Of a stretch of 64,000 nt of DNA, positions 1 through 12,775 are shown in pieces. Source of the stretch: Hemibagrus wyckioides (Eukaryota > Chordata > Actinopteri > Siluriformes > Bagridae); assembly GCF_019097595.1 (NCBI RefSeq), contig NC_080731.1, positions 14,482,071 to 14,546,070 on the forward strand. Direction: 5' to 3'. The translations under genes and the position numbers were made by a program. The first letter of the stretch is position 1. Each line of letters opens with the position of its first letter. The notes below the pieces were generated by a model. It did not search any database. It was not told the origin of the DNA and was given only the letters and a program-made list of their open reading frames with translations.

Positions 1-547
1 AAAATTTGAGAGGAGGCTGTGAATGAATTTTTGTAGTTAATAAAATTGCTTACCTACCTCTTAATCGTACGATAAGGCGGTCCGTGTCGCGGGTGTTTTC
101 ACATAGATACAAACACCTCTTGACACTGGTGTTCTGAATCGTCTAAGATGTTTTTCTTTATTTTAAACATTAACATTACTGGAGCTGGAGTGTGTGTGAA
201 ATAAACACTAGGATCATGAGCTGTAGCAGATTCATGTACGAAACTCTCTGGATATGGCAGGAGCCATGGCGCGGCGTGTGACTGACTGATTAGTTGTGAT
301 TCTGCGGCAGTTCCACTGTCCCGCTTTACTCTTTATATTTTTTATATTTTTATATTGTGTTCCGATTTCACAAAAATAGAGAAGCAGGTAAACACCGAGA
401 GTTCACACTGAACTTTCTGTTACCTTCATGTTTCCAGAAATCAGGTTTCATTAAGTTAGTTTCACTTTAATCTGTACTTTCTTTTCCTTGAAAGTGAAAA
501 TAATTGATGAGTGTTTTTATTTCTTTCTCAGTTTCAGGAGGGTGAGG
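1..547 (+). promoter_or_regulatory. SLF1 5' flank and probable 5' UTR
   Basis: No upstream coding exon is visible. A pyrimidine-rich stretch ending in AG at 530-531 (or 535-536) looks like a splice acceptor just before the start codon, so a non-coding first exon probably lies upstream. A GT at 388-389 in the context AGCAG/GTAAAC is a possible donor for it. In human this region would lie between SLF1 and the divergent KIAA0825; nothing of that gene is recognisable here. The exact transcription start cannot be read from sequence. Confidence 0.4.
430..500. promoter_or_regulatory. Cluster of interferon/STAT-type motifs upstream of SLF1 start
   Basis: AGTTTCACTTTA at 458-469 differs from the ISRE consensus AGTTTCNNTTTC only at its last base. 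GAAAGTGAAA at 490-499 is a perfect GAAANNGAAA IRF core. TTCCAGAA at about 432-439 is a GAS-like STAT half-site pair. They lie 30-120 nt before the start codon. Such short motifs arise by chance in AT-rich DNA, and the stretch may be intronic rather than promoter. Confidence 0.3.
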
Positions 548-658
548 ATGTTGGGACATGAGTATGTGTTTCAGATGTCTGGTCAGAAGGATCTCCAGCA
601 GAAAGCAGAGCTGCTGCAGGCCATCAGGGAGCTCCAGGGTCACTACATAGGAGGATCT
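548..658 (+). CDS. slf1: SLF1 exon 1 (first coding exon, start of BRCT1)
   Basis: Codes for residues 1-37 and begins [12 protein letters not shown], the first strand of BRCT1. Donor GT at 659 (GTAGGT), phase 0. No in-frame ATG lies upstream within the exon. The distance from this methionine to the THLI motif nearly equals that in human SLF1, which supports the start. Confidence 0.9.
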
Positions 659-3600
659 GTAGGTGTTTACAAAGAAATGACATTTGGCAGACACCCTTAT
701 CCACAGATTGTTTTAATTGATAGTTAAGGGCCTTGCTCAGGGGCCCAACAGTGGCAGTTTGGTGGACCTGGGATTCAAACTCACAACCTTCTGACCAGTA
801 GTCTAACTCCTTAACCACTTAACACATCCCAGTCCAATCCAAATGAGTTACACACACTCAAACAAGGTGGAATAGTCGATCCCTTGCTTCTACAAATAAC
901 CTGGAAGATATGTAGAACATGAGTAAAAATGCTTAATGTTGTTTTATTAGCAAAAGTTTATTAAGTAGCTGCGTAAACCTGTTCGAAATGCTTGTTTGAG
1001 TTTGGACGCACCTGCTGTCAGTCCCTTCACAGACCCTACATGAGTCCAGTAATATCCTGGAAGTGGAGCTGTGAATCATTCAAATATCTAAACACTAAAT
1101 ATATTTTTTTTAAAAATAGACCAATCCTTCCATATATGCCTTTAATCAGTGAGTCCAGGATTTTACAGTTTTACGATTCAGACTCGAGCCGAACTAAAGA
1201 AATCACTGCAGTTATTGTGGTGATCGGATCAAGTGTTGGAGAATGCCCGGAATCCAGAAACACATCTAGAGCTGTTGTGTGTGACTGAAAACACAGCAGC
1301 ATAATAGGACAATCCCTGTGCTTTAGAAACACACCCTCATTAGTCACACCTGTGAAAGCTTGCTCCTGTTTGATTGTCATGTTCTAATGCACAGGCTTTG
1401 TTTTATCGTATGCCGAATGGCTCATGCAAACATTCGTGCAACTTCAACTTCAGTTAATGTATGATTTTACCCTTAAGAATAAGTGTTTGCCGTTAGCACT
1501 TGTTTACAATGGGAATAAATAGGCTACTAATTAACGTAAACAGCCTACAAGTCGATTCAAAGACAGTGAAATAAAGCTACACACCATTTCCAAATGAAGC
1601 CTTATGTTTGCATTAAATAAGCATTTCATTCTGTCCAGCCCTGCCAAATATAATCCACACAACACCAGCTTATGGACATGTTACAGGCTCCAAACCACTA
1701 CAAAACACTTGATAGTATCCACCAGGGCCTGCTGTTTAAGTAGTCTAGCAATAAAGCATATGTCCATCTATATACAATTCAAATGAACGTCCTCTTTCAG
1801 AGTGCAGAACGCTCATGAGTGTGTCTTTGGATATTTGGGAAAAGGGTTTTTTCCGTATTAATAATGTTCAAACCCAGTGTTAGTGTGAAATAGTCAACAG
1901 CTGTAATTATTTAGAATGAAATTATATTGAGCAACAATACACGTTAAGATGCTCATAACTTTGCAATGCCTGCTTTTTTTTTTCTTGAAAATCTCCTAGT
2001 GTGAGGCTGTGAGTTGTATGCTCTTCTAGTTCTTTGAGTTAAATCCCTTGTGTTGCAGGCTTATAAAGAGACGATGACGCATCTCATCACCACTAATCCA
2101 ACACCGAGCGAGAAGTTCCTTGCGGCATGTGCTGCAGGTTAGTGATGTGTATTGTGGTGATTATAAGCTTATTAATAATGGTGTTAAAAATTATTGCATA
2201 GATTTTTGTAGAATTATACCAAGCCAGGGTCCTAGAATTAAAGGAGTATTCAGGTATTTCTAAACAAATCTCCTCTTCTCTCACTCCTGCCAATACGGTT
2301 GCACTTACCATGAACACGAATTCCTACACATCTCCCGGTACAGAGAAAACCTGTTCACTACAAATACAAGGACACTTGGTTTTATTCCAGCAGTCAGCGT
2401 TTTAGACAGTTGGCATGATGGCTTAGTGGTTAGCAAGCCTTACCTTGCACCTCCAGGGCTGGGAGTTTGAAGCCCATCTCCGCCCTGTGAGTGTGGAGTT
2501 TCCCTGTGCTTCAAGTGTTTCCTCCAGGTACCACAGTTTCTTTCCTGTTCAAAGACATGCATTGTAGGCTGATTGGCATCACTAAATTGTCCATAGTGTG
2601 AGTGTGTGGGAATGTGTATGATTGTGTATCTGGTGTGATCTGGTTGTTCCCCGCCTTGTGCCCCGAGTCGACTAGGATTCAAAAAATGGATAGATGTTTA
2701 AACAGCTTTTCTCTCTTCAGCTTCTCTTTGTACTCTCTTGTCTTGACCCTTGAGTCCTTATTTTTGAACTGAAAGTTGAAGCCCTGACACTGGAGACTTT
2801 CCAGTAATGTTAAATAAAAATGTACACATACATTTGTCCTTATCCAGAGAGACTGACATTTTATATCATTTTATACAACTGAGAAATTGAGGGTTAAGGG
2901 TCTTGCTCAGGAGCCCAGCAGTGGCAGCTTGGTGGACCTGAGATTCAAACTGACAACCAGTAGGCCAACACCTTAACCACAAAGCTAAAACATCCTACAT
3001 AGAAACCATCGCCATATCAACAAGAACACTGACTGCTTTTCATTGTCGTTCATGTGGAGTGATCAGTGTAGACGTCTTTGTGAAGGTGTTTACTATATTA
3101 CATTAGAGTGAGTACATTAATAGAAACCTGTGTAAACTTTACAGTAATTCCTTTTATATGACACATGTTCAAAAGCTTGGAGTAAACACGTTTTCTGTTC
3201 TTTTCTCAATGCAGTGAAACATCTTGAAATTCTAGCCTATGGTGACAGATAGTTTTAAAATGCTGGAGTGTTTCATTAATTCTGCTTCTCTGAAGAAATG
3301 CACTAACCTGTTCATGCTCTGTGTTTTAGGGAAATGGATAGTGACTCCTCAGTTTGTTCTGGACAGCGTAAAACACAAGGCATGGCTACCTGAAGCCTCA
3401 TACGAGTTAAACCTCACAGCTAACATTAAGGCCCCTGTGACTGCAAACCCTCTTCAGAAGTGGAGGGAGAATGTTGCCCGAGGCATCACGTCTGGAGCTT
3501 TTCAGGTCAGGAGTGCAGCGTTGCATAATTTACCAACCGGATGAGAAGTACAATTATTTAAAGTAAAGTCTTAAAATGTCATGTCTTTTTTTTCCCTTTG

Positions 3601-3720
3601 CTTAATAGGATTGGGTTGTTTATCTTGAGATTGAAGACCATGTTAGAAGAGCCATGTTTGAAAGGTGAGGACCTGAAAGAACTAAAAATAAATGTTTGTG
3701 CAATGTAAAAAACAGCTTCA

Positions 3721-3759
<39 letters not shown>

Positions 3760-4189
3760 GAATACTGAAGGCAGGGAAGGCTAAGCTCTGCACTGATAAA
3801 TCGGCCACACAAGCTATTACACACGTGTTAACCAAAGATGGATCCAAAACCTCTCGGAAACTTACTGCACCTTATTTCAACATCACCTACATTGCTGAAC
3901 ATCTCTTTGGGGTAAATTATGCTTTTTATAAGTCTCAAATCTGATTGGTCAGATATTCTGAAGCTCTGACAGTGTAATTCAAAGCGCAGCTACTAAAAAC
4001 AACACCACTACCAATAATAATAATAATAAGAGAATGTAGAACTTTATTAATCCCAAATAAAGATTCTTTTGCCAGAGACTGCTTCAGATAACAAGAAAAA
4101 TAAATATAAAAACAAATGAAATAACCTATATATACAAATGTATTCAGAGGTACAAAAGTATTCAAAAATATAAATTATATATATATATA

Positions 4190-4228
<39 letters not shown>

Positions 4229-4264
4229 TATATATGTGTGTATATGTGTGTGTATATATATATG

Positions 4265-4327
<63 letters not shown>

Positions 4328-4432
4328 ATGTATGTATATATATATATGTATGTATATATATATATGTATGTATATGTATGTATATATATATATGTATGTA
4401 TATGTATGTATATGTATGTATATATATATATG

Positions 4433-4470
<38 letters not shown>

Positions 4471-4474
4471 TATG

Positions 4475-4540
<66 letters not shown>

Positions 4541-4558
4541 TGTATGTATATATATATG

Positions 4559-4638
<80 letters not shown>

Positions 4639-5901
4639 TATAAAATAATAATAATAATGTTAATAATAATACTAATAATTATAATATTCAAGATTCAAAG
4701 AACTTTATTAATCCCAGGGGAAAATTTCTTCTATATTATATTGTATTATATTGTATTATATTGTATTATATTATTAGTAATGTGTAATTGTTTGGCTAAT
4801 TGCTGTGGAATTATAAGGAAATAATCAGTGATGGAACGGTGTGAGGTAGAATCCGTTATCACCCTCATGTTGATTGATTTTCCAGTTTCAACATATTGGC
4901 AGATTGCTGTGGTATGATAAGAGGAATAAAATACTGCACATCATGTGATGTTTTATTCCTCACATAAAATTGCTGCTATTAATAAATAAAGCTGTGTACA
5001 CAGGTTTAGAATGATACGAATAGGCAGTTTGTTCATTCATAAATTTAATATCAGTTGTTTGAAGCTGTGTTGCATCAGCCCCAGATGTGATGACCTGTTT
5101 GTAAGCTCTGTGTTCTTGTTCTGTTCCAGGCGGTGTGCTCGGATATGAACTGGTCCATTAATCTGAACAAAGTGAGCCAGCAGGCGAGTTGTGTTCGCCC
5201 GGAGGTCATGGAGTGTGCCCCTATAACAGTGGAGGATGAACCAATGGACATTACTGATAATTCCTTTCTCTTCAAGCTGGAGGAAACGCTTAAAGACTAC
5301 ATCACCAGAATGGAGGTGAAGGCAGATTCGTACTGATCCAGACATCCTTTTAAGTAGTTTAATCATACTTACATCTAATTACAACCATTCTCAACGTGAA
5401 CATAGAGCACAAAAGCTAATGAGAATCCTGCCATTAATACATGACCTTACGATCACCTCTCGTTACAGGTGCAGAAAAGAAAGCTGCTGAAAGTCCCTGG
5501 GTTTTATACCTTCTACACTCCTGTCCTTCCAACCGAAAGAGCAAAGGTGAATAAATTTCCCAGAATCATATTAATTCGCCCAACATCTGCGAGTCTTACT
5601 GTGAGGCAAAATGAACATTTGGCTCGTCGAGTGGCTCAGGTCATTCAATTTCCTTTGTGTCACTTGTAGCACTATTAGTCACTTCCTTTTTTGTGAAGGA
5701 TACATTATATCCAAGTCACCTGATTTTAAACAAGGTGCTTTGATTGGTGGCTTTGTGATTGGCATGTCCATTACAGAAACACTGGTGTCCTTATTCCCTG
5801 CTTCCTGGTCACTGTGGGCTTTACTGCACTGCTTTAACCTGTGTGACTGACAGAGTCGTGCTGACCCTGCTGTTCTCCGTCCCCTCTCATTTCCTGCCTG
5901 T

Positions 5902-5939
<38 letters not shown>

Positions 5940-8900
5940 GTTTTGTGCAGGTCAAAGTGGATTTCAGTATTGTTCAGAGCCTGGTGGAGTGCAGCCTCTT
6001 CGACCAGGCCCTGGAAGAGGTGCAGGGTTGTCTGAACCCCGGTGTACTTCCTCCAGAGTCAGTGCTCCACGTGTTCATGCAGTACGCACTTCATGTAAGT
6101 AGGATCCAGGATGCAACATAGAAATTAAATGAAAGTCTCTCAGGTGATGGCAAACAATACGGTTGATAGTGATGTGAATCTGTAAGATCATTATTTGAAT
6201 TCATTTCACTTCGTATCTTTGCATCTCATAAAACTCTTGGCATCTTAAGACCTTTAGGTTCTTATTCTGTCACCTGCATAATATTTGCATAGGCAAATAC
6301 CCCACATTCAAATGTCTGAAGTCTCATGTTCTACTTTCCATCACTTAGCATAAGTCTGTCTAGGTTTTTGAAAAAGGGAAAGGACGATAAAGAAGAGAGA
6401 GAATATCACAATTACATCCACTTTATTAGGAACATCTGCTCATTTTTGCAGTTATCTAATCAGCCAATCGTGTGGCAGCAGCTCAAAGCATAACATCATG
6501 CAGATAAGTCAAGAGCTTCGGTTAATGTGCATATCAAATATCAGAATTAAGAAAAAAATGTGATCTCTGTCTCTTAAACTGTGGCATGGTTGTTGATACC
6601 AGATAAGCTGGGTGGAGTATTTCAGAAACTGCTGATTTCCTGGGATTTCCACACACCACACACCAGACTTTACACAAAATGGTGCGGAAAAGAAAAAAAA
6701 CATTGCGCAAGCAACAGTTCTGTGGGGGAAAAACACTGTCGATGTGGAAGGTCAAAGGAAAATATCATGCCAGGCTGGTTTAAGCTGCAACAAAGGATAT
6801 AATAGCTCATATAATCACTCTTTATAACTGTGGTGAGCAGAAAAGCATCTCAGCATGAGCAACACATCAAACCTTGATGTGAATGATCTGCAACACCAGA
6901 TAACCACATCAGGTTCCACTCCTATCAGACAAGAACAAGAATCTGAAGCTATTATGGGCACAGAAAAAAACGTCAACTGGTATTTTTCAAGTGTCCAGGT
7001 GTTCCTATTAAAGTGGACACCCACTTTACAACTAACCAGTCATGAAGATAATCACTTTTATCCTGGTTGACTTCAGTGTGTTGTTTAGGCTTTTCTCATG
7101 TGCAGTATTTTCTGTCACAGTCTTCATGCATATAAAGTATTTCTAGTTTTGTATAGTGTTCAGTTCAATATCTGTAGAATCTCATCGACTCTTAACATAG
7201 TGCATTTACAAACACATTTCCCCTCAGGGTGAAGCTGAGACCTACTTTCTCGGCATGTTCAACATCGTTCTGAACGACATACTGTGCAATAACCCGACAT
7301 GGAGCACTCCTAAAAGTACCAGGTACTTCCTGAAGATCCTGCAGTGTCCGCAGTGTGAGTCGGGAGTGTGGCCATTCCTGCAGACGTCCGTGAGGTACCG
7401 AATCCAACAGAATCTAACGTCAGACACATTAGCATTACCATCAGGGTGGATGTTGGGTAACAGCGGGGCTGCACTTTTAATTACGTTTTAATTGTTATTG
7501 ACTCTGGTGCATTGAATATGAGCACTCCATTTATATGATTTAACCGTCTCTTTAATTGCATATTCTGACAGCATCATTAATTATTTCTTTATTTTATGTT
7601 TATTAATTCGAATTGTCATGATTAGCACTTATCGTAACTGAAAGGTAAGTAAACAGACATCCGAAGGAGTTTATTATCTTCTCTGTGCTTGGTCATGACT
7701 GTTTGCTTCTTCATGACTTATTTTTTAAGGTTCTGCTTGGGGAGCACAGCGACCTGTCACTCACTGCCTAGCCCCGCCTCTAAAGAGCTTCTCCATTTCC
7801 ATGGCAACCTGCAAGCTTTCATCCTCAGGCTGTTTCAGCTGGAGCTGCATGCCACGGCCTCTGCGTAAGAGGTTTTCAGTCACTTTAAGGGATATGGAAT
7901 CAGTCAGCTAATCATTATAAATGTAATATGTTGTAGTGTAATCAAAAAAATTGTAGAAGTAATATTTTGACCATTTTGTTAAGTTGGACAATCTTTTCAC
8001 TTCCTTTTAACCAACCAGGGTTTATTTTATTGATAAAAACTAAAATGAAGTCATTTAGCTAAATACAATTTCCACCCTTGCAGGTTAAAATAAACTAACA
8101 CTTCTCAAACTATTATTGAGAAGTCTTTGTTCACTCCCTTTGCAAACATTTTTAAACAAACAAATAAAATAATAATTAAAAAAACATTAGCATTGATGCA
8201 ACACAAAGTTTAAAAGCATGTCATCAGATGAAAAGTCTGAAGCAAACTACTGGAGATTTCACAGCGTCTGTGTTTCTCAGTGTAGCTCCGTACAGCAGCG
8301 TGCATGGCGAGTAATGTTTTGTGCACACTCCTAGCTCGACCTTCTAATACGTATCCTTCGCTAAACTTTGGGAAGCTTTGCTATCTTCAAAGCTTAACTG
8401 TTTAGCAGACTTTATTTACTGTAAAAACAGGAGTTTATGTAATGGATGTAACTAGCTAGCATAACTAGCATTTGCTTAGAAGGTACTTATTAGAAATAAT
8501 TTTGAAAATTAAAATCGATGTAGTTTTATATCGGTTAAAATCTGACTAAAGCCAACAATGACCAAAATATGACTAATAAAATGATTTATTGAGAAATAAT
8601 ATTTCAAACTATTAAAAACACAGATGCTTCATCTATTGATGTTCCGTTCCAAGGGGCGGAGCTGATTTCTGCAATTGCAAAATGTCAACAGATATAAATG
8701 AAGAAACCAGGGATACCTGTTGCTTGGTCGTAATAAATCCAGAAAGACATTTAAACATTCCACACCATACTTATGTCTCAACGAGAGTGAATTACATTTT
8801 CATTAATGAGTTGTTCTAAAAAATAATCATATAAGCACAGATAAACATTTAGAATAGTAAGTTTTTAGGGCGGTTGTGAGTCAGTGGTGTGCTGTGGTGT

Positions 8901-11900
8901 GGTGTGATGTGCTGTGGTGTGTGTAGTGAGCAGGCGGCAGGCTCGCGGGGCTCTGTGCTCTACAGCATGTTCTGGAACGTGTGGGAGAAGATGACGCTGA
9001 GCTCCAAACCCCTCCAGCAGCTGGCTGAATTGCTGGTGGAAGCCACACTCTGGGCTCTTCACTCCTCTGAGGTATTAAATTATGCTTATTACTTCCTGCT
9101 TTTCTCTCCTGATTGTTGTTAATGATGGTGGTTTGTGAATACATGTGAATAGCTCTTCTGGTGTTTTGTGTGTATGTGTACATTTCAGAACCTGAATGTA
9201 AATGCTGTTATTTTTGAGTTGGTATTGACTGTTGCGTGTTGTGTGTTGTATACTGTGTTGCTGTGTGCTGTGTATTGCATGTTGTATGTTGCGTGCTGTA
9301 TGTTGTATATTGTGTTGCTGCGTGTTGTATGTTGTGTGCTGTTTGTTGCATGCTGTGTGTTGTGTGTTGTGTTGCTGTTTTAGAAGTGGAGGCTGCGAGT
9401 GTTGGGCACGCTGCAGGAGATTCTGGCTGTGGTGGTGGAGTACTGGGCTCAGGAGCACACTCGGCTCAACAGCCGGATAGTACAGAAAGGCTTTCAGGAC
9501 CTTGCAGAGCACATGGCTATCCTGTGCCAAGGTAACAAAAATGATTTCAACCGCAGGGCCAAACCGGCATTAAGAACATTTTCGTACTGGCTCAGTGTCT
9601 TCAAATCCACTGTATAACGAATAATAGTGCTCAAATTAAATCTGTGCTGTAAAAATACACTAAATTATGTGCTCCACTTATAGCCTTAACCAGGGCACGT
9701 ATATGACAATGTCTTTTGTCACACAAATAAAACTGAATGAAACTTATATAACGATCAACACCGTGCCACGGCATCTGATCGAGCTAGGCTCCATGCCAGT
9801 TTCTTTAAGTCATTGGAGCAAGTCACTACGTAAGGAATACAACACCATAGCAAGTAATACCACCCTGAATCCGACTGTTTTTCCTTAACCGCACATCCTG
9901 CAGTGTTCTGTTCTTCTCAGACCACTGCAATCTGCCAAAGACTATTTCTTTTTTCTTTTCTTTCTTTTTTTAATAAAAAGTGACACATCGTACTTTTTAT
10001 CCATACATAGTCACATTACCTCAACTGGGTTTTTTCACCGCGTACAGAGAGCTGCAGAGATTTGCTGCAGGATTTCTGTAGGCCAGCTTGGAAATGATGA
10101 TCACTCTGGTTCCCTCGACAAAAAAGCCGTCAGGAGTTTTTCCATTTTCTTTTGGATTTTTGTAGAACTCCATGACCAACAAAAGTTTATGATCCTTACA
10201 CGTTTTGTTCAAGATAATCTTCACAAATTAACACAGTTTTGTTCTGACAACTCTTTCAATCTTTATTTAAAAATAATCCACCAGGGATCCACTTTGCCCT
10301 TTGTGTGGAAGAATCTGAAGGAATGAAAAGTTTCTAAGAGCGTGAGTATAAACACAGCAAGGCTGCAGCAGATGAGATTTCCTGTTCACGTGATGATGTT
10401 TAACATCCCAGACAACCTCTCTAGTCCTGTTTAGCCAGTTGTTAGCGACCACGCTTTTTCAATAAAAGCTTAAACAAACACAAGCCGGGTTGTACTGATG
10501 AATTTTATGTCGTAGAATAAACGTGAAAATATCTTGAGCTTGTGTTAACCACAAACTTTATTTCAGGCATTTAACCAAAAAAACCTATTGACTTCAGAGT
10601 GATGGAACCGGAAATACTAAAATGCTGACTTATTTCCAGGTTTTAGGACTTATTCCTGCAGCTCTTTATGGCATATATGCACTAAAATTGCACATAATTG
10701 CGCACATCTGCACAGCACTAAAACTGCACACCTCTGCACTACTCATAATTGCTCTACACTATTCATATCCTTGTCTTCATTCTTCATATCGTTCATACTC
10801 TATATATATTCGTTTATTATAATAATACATTTTCTATATTTATATACAGTATATATTCCTGCTTTCTGCCCTGTCAGGTCTGTTTTTAATGTAAAACTGT
10901 TCTTAGACTTTTTATTCTACTTGATTTTTTTAATGACACAGACAGCAGAATAAAAGCATTTCAATGCGTGTCATAATGAGCATGATTTGTGTAACTGACC
11001 AACACATTTTACATTTAAAGTTGAAGACTTAATGCTGTGGAACAATCTGTGAAACAGGTTCCTATTAAACAACCGTTCCGCAACAACAACTCTCTTTACT
11101 CTTCGGTCCTGGAGACTGTCGCATGGGGAGGAGTTTACGGCTTTACCTCTGACTGTTACGAAGCAGTGACAGTGGAGACTCCTTCCATAAATGTTCACGA
11201 AATGAGAACTTCACCATCATTGGTCTGATTGTGTGTATGTATGTTATGTAAAAAATGATAATGAACTGCAACTAGGAAATAATTTCTGATCAATCAGAAT
11301 GGAGGACACAACCGCGTGTCATTTTAATGTGTAATTTTAAAAAAGGACACAGCTTAAAAATATGTCCATTCACACAAATTTGCTCATTAGTGGCATTAGC
11401 AAAAATATGCTTTCTTTTGTCAACCAGCTATGTTGCTTGCATCTGCCTTGGGTCATTTATTCTCAGCACAATAAGCTGCCTAATGCTTCAAATAGAGTAC
11501 AAGTGAGTTAAAGTCTAAACTCCATGAGCAACAGCTGTCGTGTGAGTGCTGATAATGCTCAGAGTATTGATTTTAATGTCGACTCATTTGTCGGTGAGGT
11601 TTTTTCAGTGTTTTTCAAAATGTCGTGTTATTAACAGCCCATACTTTCTTTCTTGCTCACCTCCGATCATCTCTCAGACCTCCATCCAGACACTCTGAGG
11701 GAGCTGGTTCCTGCCCTCCCGTCTCACCAGCTCAGGATGCTCACTGCTGATGCAATCTTCAGAAACATCTGCACTAGGAACGGCCTGCTCATCCGCTCAG
11801 AGCCGCTCTCCCTCCACAAGATAGTAAGACGGTGCTTTTTAGGTCCTGCTCTGTTATTGCTCTGTATTCTCTCCTTTCTCCATAATAATGACTTTAACAC

Positions 11901-12444
11901 CTTTCTCTGGGCTGAGAAAAACAAGTTTATTTTGCATCTATATTAAAATATTACTTGCATCGCAGTGTGCAATGTTCCTCATAGCACAGCAAATTAGGAA
12001 CACTAACTATTTTTATCTAGAAAAGATTGGCATTTTGACATTGAACACTGTGGTATGTTGAAAGTGGAATTTCCAGTAAGCATTTAGATTTAGATCAACA
12101 ATTACACCCAAGACTGCTGTTACAGCAAATCACTCAACACCTTCTGTCCAATCAGAATCAAATATTCAGCAGTGATGTGATATAACCTGTAAAACTTGTC
12201 CTTTTGGAGATGGATGTAGAGTTGGTTAAGGCTGCAAATTCCTTCAAACTGTTAGTTGAATGTAATGTTTAAAGATACAGAGGAAGAATGAGGAATATTA
12301 GAGTGCCGTGTTTGTGTTTTTGCAGGTCTTCTCTTATCTTAAGGCCCTGGGGCAGTTGTGTGGATGCAAACCGAGGCATTTGCCCAAACACAGCACTAAG
12401 AGGACTGTCACACCCAGCTCAAACAGCCAAGGTGGAAGGTGAGT

Positions 12445-12480
<36 letters not shown>

Positions 12481-12650
12481 AAAAGCCTACAACACATTAG
12501 CAGCACATCCTTATTGGTAATGTTTGCTTTTTGTATAATTTAATCTTGTAGCAAAATTTCCCAGAATGCATTTAATCGCCTTTGCCATGAAACTCCCTTC
12601 AAGCAGGATGTGGTGTATTATAAATGGATTTGGTGGAATTTCCATTTTAT

Positions 12651-12729
<79 letters not shown>

Positions 12730-12737
12730 GTGTGTGT

Positions 12738-12775
<38 letters not shown>

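Larger units (their letters stand above)
2138..3329 (+). other. slf1: SLF1 intron 2
   Basis: Contains two SINE copies of different families in opposite orientation (about 2405-2695 and 2835-3000). The remaining sequence is unremarkable. Confidence 0.85.

Noticed and set aside
3239..3329. Upstream extension of SLF1 exon 3 with its own ATG
   Set aside because: A clear acceptor TTTTAG at 3324-3329 and the phase from exon 2 show that the exon starts at 3330.
4047..4824. Long open frames of 150-214 codons on both strands
   Set aside because: They are translations of the TG/TA array and read as Tyr/Ile/Val/Cys strings; no gene.
9168..9535. Cys-rich open frames that look like small secreted proteins
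   Set aside because: They come from the TGTTG minisatellite and run into SLF1 exon 12 in the wrong frame.
10021..10224. 67-codon - strand frame ([20 protein letters not shown] region)
   Set aside because: Reads protein-like, but I can assign no family and no exon borders; possibly an old mobile-element piece.
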